Shown: positions 1 to 5,212 of the stretch, one piece after another
Numbering within the stretch: position 1 is the first letter of the stretch
Layout: the number at the start of each line of letters is the position of its first letter
NCBI GenBank assembly: GCA_009881125.1
Contig: WXFH01000374.1
Location: 1-12,390, forward strand
Length of the DNA: 12,390 bases
Direction: 5' to 3'
Origin: Acidaminobacter sp.
GTDB taxonomy: Bacteria; Bacillota_A; Clostridia; Peptostreptococcales; Acidaminobacteraceae
Translations under genes and position numbers: made by a program
Notes under the pieces: model-generated
What the model was told of the DNA's origin: nothing
Databases searched by the model: none
What the model saw: the letters and a program-made list of their open reading frames with translations, nothing else

Positions 1-187
1 ACCACTTAGGTTGGTGATCAAGGTCCAAGTTACCCTAAATTTGCACTGCTTTTTCTCTGACTCAAAAAATATTTGTTGTTTGAAGTTCGCCGTTTTGAGG
101 GTCTGAGAGGGCTTGACCAACCTGTTAGGGCAACATAATATCGCGGTTGCCAGTTTCTGGTCTTGAATTTTCAGAAGAATATAACAC

Positions 188-217
188 ACCGGCAGGGACG
201 CCCCCGCCGGTTTTTTC
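188..217 (+). terminator. Rho-independent terminator of an upstream gene
   Basis: ACCGGC (188-193) pairs with GCCGGT (206-211), and GGG (195-197) can extend the stem by pairing with CCC (203-205) across a bulged A. Six T follow directly at 211-216. The GC-rich stem and U-run fit an intrinsic terminator. It probably ends a plus-strand transcript that lies outside the window. Confidence 0.8.
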
Positions 218-419
218 TTTGATTTTTTTCCGATATCCTTATCCATTCATCCTCGGTCGATCCCCTGTAAAGACCGTCAAATCCCGGTTTAAGCCCGGTC
301 CGATTTTTCCGTCATAGCGAGACAGCCGGCGTCAAGGCTTCCGGAGGATGGAGATTTCGCCGGGGGAGGGCAGGAGATTTATGGAAAGGGATTTGGGGAC
401 ATAATACTAAATGATATGG

Positions 420-441
420 TGACAAATTCAGAATATTGTCA
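420..441. promoter_or_regulatory. Inverted repeat TGACAA-N10-TTGTCA upstream of the recombinase
   Basis: A perfect 6-bp inverted repeat with a 10-base spacer lies about 115 bases before the recombinase start. The half-site spacing, near two helical turns centre to centre, suits a dimeric DNA-binding protein. TTGTCA and the adjacent TTGATA (443-448) could also serve as -35 elements, but no good -10 box is found at the right distance. It could be an operator or simply chance. Confidence 0.3.
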
Positions 442-556
442 GTTGATATTTGGGACTGTTGGCGGGCTGTAGATACCGAACGGGGGGATATCGCTGAATA
501 CTTACTGAAGAAACGGACTAGCGCACAATACTTATCTAGGGATAGGAGGAGCTAAA

Positions 557-1585
557 ATGGCAGCAAAGAAGGGTCCGCGCGGAGGAGGTAAACTCGTAAG
601 GCTTGATGTTGTACAGGATTCTGCTGTGGCGAGACGACTTGAGATTGGCCTCGATATGGATGAGTCGATAGAGGTCTTTCTGGATTCCAGGAGGGCATTA
701 GGACTTAGGCAGACGACTATTGACCTGTATGCGGCACAGCTTGGATTACTACGGTCATGGGCCACAAGTGAAGGCATTAAAGGGCCTGCTGAAATCGATA
801 GTGCAACTATTCGTCGTTATGTAAGGTGGGCACAAGAGCGAGGAAATAAAGGGTCATCGATAAATACTAAAATTCAGTTAACAAATACTTTTCTCAAATT
901 TCTCTCCGAAGAAGGTCATATTACTTCTGCACCAAATGCAAAAAAAATAAAAACAGACAAAACTATCATACAATCATTCACAGAGGGAGATGTGCGTAAA
1001 CTGCTGGATCCTCCAGATTCAAAGAAAGCAGACATTGTTGAATATCGAGACTACATCATCGTTGCATCGCTATTAGGCACAGGCCTGCGTTTATCATCAC
1101 TTGCAGCAATTAAGATCAGTGATATCGATTTCCTGACTAAGCAGATACACATAAGGCATACCAAAAACCGAAAGGAAATGATATTGCCACTATCGCCGAC
1201 CCTTGAACCAATACTAAGGGAGTGGATAGACCGTGCAGGGCTGGAAGGAGACGACCATTTGATAGTTAATCGGTATGGCCAACCTATACATCATAGGTCC
1301 ATTGACGATTCAGTAAAGCGCCGTTGCGCCCTAGTTGGTGTCGATAAAAGCGGTGTAAGGTGTAGCCCGCATACTCTAAGACATACATTTGCAAAAATGG
1401 CAGTCCGTAATGGTATGGATATATTTACTCTGCAGCATATTTTAGGACACTCGAGTATTGATATGGTACGCAAGTATGTACATTTGCTAGATTCGGATAT
1501 CGCGGCTAGATTCACAAGTCCACTTGACATTCTGAAGCCGGCCAAACAGAAAGGACGAAAAGCAATTAAATTTGATCGGAGATAG
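557..1585 (+). CDS. Tyrosine recombinase / integrase
   Basis: This 342-residue protein is a tyrosine-family site-specific recombinase, which cuts and rejoins DNA through a covalent 3'-phosphotyrosine intermediate. A SAM-like core-binding domain lies at about residues 34-120 and the catalytic domain at about 145-325. The catalytic set is complete: R178 in GTGLRLSSL, K203 in HTKNRKE, H272 and R275 in HTLRHTF, H298 in GHSS and nucleophile Y307 in VRKYVHL. It therefore appears active. The basic N-terminal (KKGPRGGGK) and C-terminal (KQKGRK) tails suit DNA binding. The start follows GGAGGAG at 545-551 with a 5-base spacer. XerC/D and phage or element integrases share this fold. The neighbourhood, with accessory genes and no cell-division genes, favours an element integrase, but no excisionase gene or paired att sites are visible. 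Confidence 0.93.
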   Translation: MAAKKGPRGGGKLVRLDVVQDSAVARRLEIGLDMDESIEVFLDSRRALGLRQTTIDLYAAQLGLLRSWATSEGIKGPAEIDSATIRRYVRWAQERGNKGSSINTKIQLTNTFLKFLSEEGHITSAPNAKKIKTDKTIIQSFTEGDVRKLLDPPDSKKADIVEYRDYIIVASLLGTGLRLSSLAAIKISDIDFLTKQIHIRHTKNRKEMILPLSPTLEPILREWIDRAGLEGDDHLIVNRYGQPIHHRSIDDSVKRRCALVGVDKSGVRCSPHTLRHTFAKMAVRNGMDIFTLQHILGHSSIDMVRKYVHLLDSDIAARFTSPLDILKPAKQKGRKAIKFDRR

Positions 1586-1724
1586 TATTGTTATCATATT
1601 TTAAAGATCGCAGATGGAGATAAGATAAACTTTTATCGCTTCGGATAAGTGTAAATGTATGTTTGAATAGAAAGTGTTGGAGTAAAACTTGACAAGGTGG
1701 CTTAAAAACTGGCAAAATGAAAAG

Positions 1725-1748
1725 ACCGCAGAGATGCGGTTTTTTTTA
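1725..1748 (+). terminator. Rho-independent terminator after the recombinase gene
   Basis: ACCGCA (1725-1730) and TGCGGT (1735-1740) form a perfect 6-bp stem with a GAGA tetraloop, followed by an unbroken T run from 1740 to 1747. It lies about 140 bases after the recombinase stop and would separate that transcript from the sigma-like gene. A TTGACA at 1689-1694 just upstream could be a -35 box, but transcription from it would run straight into this hairpin. Confidence 0.88.
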
Positions 1749-1916
1749 TATAGAAAAAATGATGATTTAAGTAATAAGTCTAGGAAAACTAATAGATCTA
1801 AATTTGAAAGAATGAATTATTGTTTTGAAACTAAGTCAGTTATTTGTAAGATCACAAAACGGATATGTTGACCTTAAAAAAATAGAAATGAGATTTAATA
1901 CCCCCATCATAATCGC

Positions 1917-2029
1917 CTTGTATAGCAAGATGAGAACCTATCGTAGGATAATAGATTGGTTCGGAACCATACATAGTGCAATTATGCACTTGTCCTAGCC
2001 GGTATGGCAATTAATATAGGAGATGGTGG
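1917..2029 (+). promoter_or_regulatory. Multi-hairpin leader, possible RNA switch controlling the sigma-like gene
   Basis: Consecutive short inverted repeats are packed here: CTTG-tatag-CAAG (1917-1929), CCTA-tcg-TAGG (1937-1947), TGGTT-cgg-AACCA (1957-1969) and AGTGCA-atta-TGCACT (1975-1990). TCCTA (1993-1997) can pair with TAGGA (2017-2021), which overlaps the Shine-Dalgarno AGGAG of the next gene, with GCC/GGC inside it. The same TCCTA segment can instead pair further upstream: TAGGATA (1944-1950) with TGTCCTA (1991-1997), 7 bp including one G-U. That would enclose the two middle hairpins as a three-way junction and free the ribosome binding site. I do not recognise the family. A structured DNA site such as a recombination or transfer site is an alternative. 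Confidence 0.4.
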
Positions 2030-2929
2030 ATGATGATGGATAAATTTTCACTTAAAAAAATACAGGAAATTGGGGTGACTAGATGTAACGCCTCATATCA
2101 TAAAAATAAAAACCTAAATCGCGATGGAAATTGCATTTCTAATATTAAGACAACCGGGACTTCGATTACTAACTCAAAGAATAAGGGAATGGCAGAATTA
2201 GCCACTAACTTTGACGGAAGCGATAATGCATGGAATCAAGTCCTTAATTTGACGATCAATAGTAGAAAAGGACTGCTTAACCAAGCCCGCAGAACTAAAT
2301 ATCGTACTAAATTTACCCGCGAAGAGATATCTGAAATAGTAATGGATTCATTTGTTGAAGCTTTTCTTATGTTTGACCCTGCTAAAGTGGATAAAGTAAC
2401 TAATGACTCAGTTTCTGCTGTTATATACACTTTAGCAAAAGTAATACTCCAGAGACGCATAAAAAGTGAGGGTGCGAAAAGGGACTTTAAGGAGACATAT
2501 ATTTCAGAAAATGAGAGAGTATTAAGACTAGATATTATTAACCACAATAGGATAAAAGAAGAAATTGATAGACAAGATATGATTATAGAATGTATTGATC
2601 AGTTACACAGTGATTTGATAACCAACGGATATCACATATTCGCGAATCTCTTAACTGGCCCGATAAGTGAGGAAGTTCTTGGATGGTATTGCTACGGGGT
2701 AGCCAATCAGAAAGAGATAGCAGAAAAATATAATATGGATACACGGCGCGTGTCAGAAATTAAGCGGATTGTATTAGAGCTTATCAGAATTAGATTGAGT
2801 CGGTTAGAAGGATTTGAAAATTTTTCGGATGTTCGACCATCAGTATTTAGAAAGGAAATAATAGATAAAGCAGCGAAGATGTCAAGGATACTTGATAGTT
2901 GCACAGTTAAAGGGCAAAAAGTGGCGTGA
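2030..2929 (+). CDS. Divergent sigma-70-like protein
   Basis: This 299-residue protein has the layout of a small sigma factor. Residues about 97-152 resemble region 2: an acidic helix (EEISEIVMDSFVEAFLMFDP), then a helix with YTLAKVILQRRIKSEGAKR, the usual pattern for core RNA polymerase binding and -10 melting. Residues about 218-256 resemble the region 4 helix-turn-helix (QKEIAEKYNMDTRRVSEIKR). The first 65 residues are polar, rich in N, K and S, and probably disordered. The last 40 residues are an extra helical tail. It could be an element-specific sigma factor or a regulator built on that fold. ATG 2030 is chosen because AGGAG (2018-2022) precedes it by 7 bases; ATG codons at 2033 and 2036 follow in frame. 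It lies downstream of the recombinase but is separated from it by a terminator and a structured leader. The assignment rests on motif layout only. Confidence 0.65.
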   Translation: MMMDKFSLKKIQEIGVTRCNASYHKNKNLNRDGNCISNIKTTGTSITNSKNKGMAELATNFDGSDNAWNQVLNLTINSRKGLLNQARRTKYRTKFTREEISEIVMDSFVEAFLMFDPAKVDKVTNDSVSAVIYTLAKVILQRRIKSEGAKRDFKETYISENERVLRLDIINHNRIKEEIDRQDMIIECIDQLHSDLITNGYHIFANLLTGPISEEVLGWYCYGVANQKEIAEKYNMDTRRVSEIKRIVLELIRIRLSRLEGFENFSDVRPSVFRKEIIDKAAKMSRILDSCTVKGQKVA

Positions 2930-2977
2930 ATTAGTTGGATTTAAAGATACTCATAACAATTTTTAAGCAACTTCAAC

Positions 2978-3007
2978 TTGATTTACACTTATTGTCTATA
3001 CTATAAC
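2978..3007 (+). promoter_or_regulatory. Candidate promoter for the 65-residue gene
   Basis: TTGATT (2978-2983) and TATAAC (3002-3007) are separated by 18 bases and lie 39 bases before the start codon of the small basic gene. TATACT (2997-3002) is an alternative -10. The match is moderate, but the position, just after the sigma-like gene, would give the small gene its own transcript. Confidence 0.4.
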
Positions 3008-3045
3008 CCTCATGTTGATTATTAAAATATGAAGGAGTTGGTGGT

Positions 3046-3243
3046 ATGAGAAATAAGCAAGCAATTAATTACTATAGAACAAAAAGGAAAATATACAAAA
3101 AGTGTCTGAAAAAAATTTCGCCAGAATTGCAAGAGAGATTAAAGCGTCATGGGATGACACGAACATCGATGAATTTGATGGCGTTTGATTTATTTGAAAA
3201 GGGCTACAATGATGTTGCCCACCAATTGATAATGCTTAAATAA
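3046..3243 (+). CDS. Small basic protein of unknown function
   Basis: This 65-residue protein is not recognised. The N-terminal half is extremely rich in lysine and arginine (YYRTKRKIYKKCLKKI), which suggests nucleic-acid binding. The second half (SMNLMAFDLFEKGYNDVAHQ) looks like an amphipathic helix pair. No signal peptide or membrane segment is seen. The gene is credible because AAGGAG (3032-3037) lies 8 bases before the ATG, a candidate promoter precedes it and a strong terminator follows 3 bases after its stop. The sigma-like gene ends 116 bases upstream on the same strand, so the two may act together, for example as a regulator and a small modulator. No function can be assigned. Confidence 0.7.
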   Translation: MRNKQAINYYRTKRKIYKKCLKKISPELQERLKRHGMTRTSMNLMAFDLFEKGYNDVAHQLIMLK

Positions 3244-3246
3244 AAT

Positions 3247-3283
3247 AAACGCTGCTTGGTTGTTCGCCGAGCAGCGTTTTATC
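3247..3283. terminator. Bidirectional terminator between convergent genes
   Basis: AAACGCTGCT (3247-3256) is the exact complement of AGCAGCGTTT (3270-3279), extended by TGG/CCG with one G-U pair and closed by a 7-base loop. T-rich sequence follows on the plus strand, and on the minus strand as well because the plus strand reads AAATAAAATAAAC before the stem. It can end both the small basic gene and the minus-strand gene that stops at 3334. Confidence 0.88.
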
Positions 3284-3333
3284 TTATTTGTATGGCTCAA
3301 AGCCTTTATTAATGGAGCTTCTTCATTTGATTT

Positions 3334-4011
3334 CTATGCTGTTATTCTGTTGTTGGTCTTATATTTATATCTAACAATTCCTAACTTTAAACCTGAGTTA
3401 TACCAAGCGTAACAACTTCTAACGCGGCGTTTTCTTCTTGAAACTTCAGTTTCTGAAATATTATATTTTTGCGCTATTGCTCTTGAAGTTTGATATTTCA
3501 TATCAAAATTTCCATCTATTCCCCAGCCATCTAGTAATAAATCTTCGATTATATCTTGATCAATACAATCTAACCCAGTCTTGAACTTATTATTTAGTTT
3601 ATCGATGGTTTTCTTAGAGAATTTGATTAGTTCAGGTTTTTCAATAATGCGATCCATAATTGAAGGTACCTGACCTTTGTCTTCTATTAGTAAAGGTAAC
3701 AGAATTTCATCTATACTAAGTTTTTTTTCGACAATAATTTCGCTTATTAAATCTTCAATGTTACCTTTCGTTATTATATCTATAACTTGGTAACACTGTT
3801 CAATATGGTCTTCAAGAACTTTTGTAATTTCCTCAGCTGTCTCTATCGTTATTGAGATTCCTTTAATATGATCGAGTTCTGAAGCACCTTTCTTATTTAA
3901 TTTCTCAATGAGACTCTCGCGCAATCTTGTTTGTAAATCGGTAATGTTAGCAGCTGAGTTCATTGGTAAAGATACTCCAGCTGTATTTGAACGATGCTGA
4001 TGTGTTGTCAT
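3334..4011 (-). CDS. Helix-turn-helix protein with a sigma region 4-like C-terminus
   Basis: This 225-residue protein is not recognised as a whole. Residues about 24-160 are predicted to be mostly helical, with alternating charged and hydrophobic residues. Residues about 174-200 form a helix-turn-helix (TSRAIAQKYNISETEVSRRKRRV) like sigma-70 region 4 or related regulators, followed by a basic tail (VRYKYKTNNR). The motif matches that of the plus-strand sigma-like protein (IAxKYN, then VSxxKRxV), but no region 2 is seen here. It may be a DNA-binding regulator or a counterpart of the sigma-like protein. The start is supported by AAGGAGA 8 bases upstream on the minus strand and a good promoter beyond that. 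It converges on the small basic gene and shares its terminator. Confidence 0.7.
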   Translation of the reverse strand: MTTHQHRSNTAGVSLPMNSAANITDLQTRLRESLIEKLNKKGASELDHIKGISITIETAEEITKVLEDHIEQCYQVIDIITKGNIEDLISEIIVEKKLSIDEILLPLLIEDKGQVPSIMDRIIEKPELIKFSKKTIDKLNNKFKTGLDCIDQDIIEDLLLDGWGIDGNFDMKYQTSRAIAQKYNISETEVSRRKRRVRSCYAWYNSGLKLGIVRYKYKTNNRITA

Positions 4012-4027
4012 AGATATCTCTCCTTTT

Positions 4028-4042
4028 GTCTCTTTGCGAGAC
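4028..4042 (-). promoter_or_regulatory. 5' leader hairpin of the HTH gene
   Basis: Read on the minus strand, GTCTC and GAGAC form a 5-bp stem around a 5-base loop (GCAAA). It would lie within the first bases of the transcript expected from the promoter at 4053-4081, immediately before the AAGGAGA ribosome binding site. Such 5' stem-loops can protect a message from decay or tune initiation. The stem is short, so the call is tentative. Confidence 0.35.
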
Positions 4043-4052
4043 CATTTCTAGT

Positions 4053-4081
4053 GTTATACAAAATTCCGGATTTAAAGTCAA
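4053..4081 (-). promoter_or_regulatory. Sigma-A-type promoter of the HTH gene
   Basis: On the minus strand, TTGACT (4081-4076) and TATAAC (4058-4053) have an ideal 17-base spacer. The expected transcript start, near 4046, gives a leader of about 35 bases. The spacer contains an imperfect palindrome centred on TCCGGA, a possible autoregulatory site. This is the best promoter match in the window. Confidence 0.7.
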
Positions 4082-4149
4082 ATTTTACTCCTTTCAACTT
4101 TTTAATCGATTTCAATGATAAGAACAGCATATGAAATAGTTAGTACTTC

Positions 4150-4183
4150 ACGAAAATAAATAAGAGCAGGACTAATCCTGCTC
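4150..4183 (-). terminator. Terminator of the acidic-protein gene
   Basis: GAGCAGG (4164-4170) and CCTGCTC (4177-4183) form a perfect 7-bp stem with a 6-base loop, 24 bases beyond the minus-strand stop at 4207. On that strand the stem is followed by TTATTTATTTT, an interrupted U-tract. Confidence 0.75.
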
Positions 4184-4206
4184 AAACGATTTGTTTAATG
4201 CGTATT

Positions 4207-4713
4207 TTAATTGTAATCATATGCTTGTATAAAAAAATTAAGTGAGGATAGTTTCAATTGCTGAAAATATATCTCAAGTTCATCTAACTCAGGTAAGTTA
4301 ACTTCAATTGGACTTTGAAGTGGCAATGAGCCTAATACTGCGTGATTTAGCCAAAACTCAAACATAAATTCTTTTGATGTACTCTCTACTAGTTCTCTGG
4401 TTTCTTCCTTGTACATACTCTGAGTTTCGTGAAGTTCTTCTAAAAAGTTGAAAGCAGGAGCCATTTTTTCGCTGAAAAGCTTATAGTGCGGAGTAAAAAG
4501 TACCTTCACGCAATCATCTATGGTTATTCCGAGATTGTTAACTACGGTATCCATAATATGTTGTCTTTCTTTTGCAAATTGATTGAAGTAAGCATCGGAT
4601 TCATCATCATTACTATTTTGATGGTGAGTCTTTAAAAACTGATAAGCATCTTCGACAGCCTCGTAAAGATGCATCATATCTGTGTATGAGTTAATAGTGA
4701 ATGTATTTTTCAT
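4207..4713 (-). CDS. Acidic protein of unknown function
   Basis: This 168-residue protein is not recognised. It is acidic and predicted to be mostly helical, rich in aromatic and glutamate residues (for example EFMFEFWLNH and LPELDELEIYFQQL). It has no signal peptide, membrane helix or catalytic signature. Two in-frame ATG codons exist, at 4719 and 4713. The second is preferred because AAAGGGG would lie only a base or two from the first but about 7 bases from the second. The gene ends at its own hairpin terminator, so it is probably transcribed separately from the HTH gene that follows on the same strand. It is divergent from the hsd operon. A role as an anti-factor, antitoxin or DNA mimic would be speculation. 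Confidence 0.6.
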   Translation of the reverse strand: MKNTFTINSYTDMMHLYEAVEDAYQFLKTHHQNSNDDESDAYFNQFAKERQHIMDTVVNNLGITIDDCVKVLFTPHYKLFSEKMAPAFNFLEELHETQSMYKEETRELVESTSKEFMFEFWLNHAVLGSLPLQSPIEVNLPELDELEIYFQQLKLSSLNFFIQAYDYN

Positions 4714-4719
4714 TCTCAT

Positions 4720-5212
4720 TCCCCTTTCATTGTGTATATAGATAATATCGGCGGGGATTCAAAAAAATTAATATCCTAAAAAGTTACAAAAAAGATACAT
4801 TGATCTAGTTGTTTTATGTAACTCTATCGAATTTCACACCAACCATTAGAAATCAATAATCTTATAAGCTGAAGTAAAGTAACCGAGAGTTATCGAATAA
4901 GGTTTAGATATCTAATAAATTATCACGGTTAATGCTGAGAGTGGTCATGAGCTGAAATTGCTTGATGGAGCTCAACCCAGTAGGAGATGTGGTCGTTTAG
5001 GACATTTAGAATTGGAAATCTCGAAAAAAGTTATAGTTGGCATGTAATTACCTGCTTTGACCAATGTTAGCGGATAGACATATAAAGTCCAATTAAACTG
5101 TTGACAACACTTCAATAATTCTTATTGTGATTTCTTTTCCGAAACATTGAAGTCAGTCACAATCAAATATGGTAAAATCAAGTGGATACCATATGCACAA
5201 GGAGGTAAAAAC
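4720..5212. other. Non-coding divergent intergenic region
   Basis: No credible gene lies in this stretch of about 490 bases between the acidic-protein gene and hsdM. It holds a 12-bp perfect palindrome TTAGATATCTAA (4904-4915), a TGAGCT/AGCTCA stem with a 15-base loop (4948-4974), TAACCG (4880-4885) facing CGGTTA (4926-4931), and two TATCGAAT octamers (4825-4832 and 4891-4898). Promoters for both flanking genes must lie here. Whether the palindromes are operators cannot be told. Confidence 0.5.
5101..5178 (+). promoter_or_regulatory. Candidate promoters of the hsd operon
   Basis: TTGACA (5101-5106) is a perfect -35 hexamer followed after 16 bases by TATTGT (5123-5128), a moderate -10. A second candidate is the extended -10 TGG-TAAAAT (5170-5178), with TTGAAG (5147-5152) somewhat too far upstream at 20 bases. 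Either would give a short leader before GGAGG at 5201-5205. Confidence 0.45.

Larger units (their letters stand above)
1..556. other. Non-coding left flank
   Basis: No convincing gene is seen here. The only open stretch at the left edge on the plus strand (frame 2, ending in TGA at 104-106) has no recognisable protein features. The region contains a strong terminator at 188-216, several GC-rich short inverted repeats (for example CCGGCG 326-331 with CGCCGG 358-363) and three AATACTWA octamers before the recombinase gene. It is richer in GC than the block downstream of 1.6 kb. It may be host sequence or the element's end, but no boundary can be proven from this window. Confidence 0.6.

Noticed and set aside
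2..106. Open frame at the left edge, possibly the end of an upstream gene
   Set aside because: Only 34 codons, with no recognisable residues; the terminator lies 80 bases further on, so the gene could end before the window.
381..404. Seven-codon leader peptide with an AGGAG site
   Set aside because: Too short to support; it could arise by chance in a purine-rich stretch, and no terminator or attenuator is coupled to it.
1689..1871. 60-residue plus-strand open frame after the recombinase
   Set aside because: It runs through the terminator hairpin at 1725-1748, has no ribosome binding site and its composition is just AT-rich translation.
1956..1970. tRNA T-arm-like GGTTCGGAACC
   Set aside because: No acceptor stem, anticodon arm or D-arm can be placed around it; it is one of a row of simple inverted repeats.
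2236..2547. 103-residue minus-strand frame inside the sigma-like gene
   Set aside because: It is antisense to a better supported gene with a ribosome binding site and domain-like motifs, and has no features of its own.
4920..5000. Possible T-box or other known riboswitch before hsdM
   Set aside because: Only one 6-bp stem is clear; there is no T-box consensus, no terminator/antiterminator pair, and hsd genes are not typical targets.
5147..5212. Upstream TTG start for hsdM giving 22 extra residues
   Set aside because: No Shine-Dalgarno precedes it, it overlaps the candidate promoter, and GGAGG sits 7 bases before ATG 5213, where the family's usual N-terminus begins.
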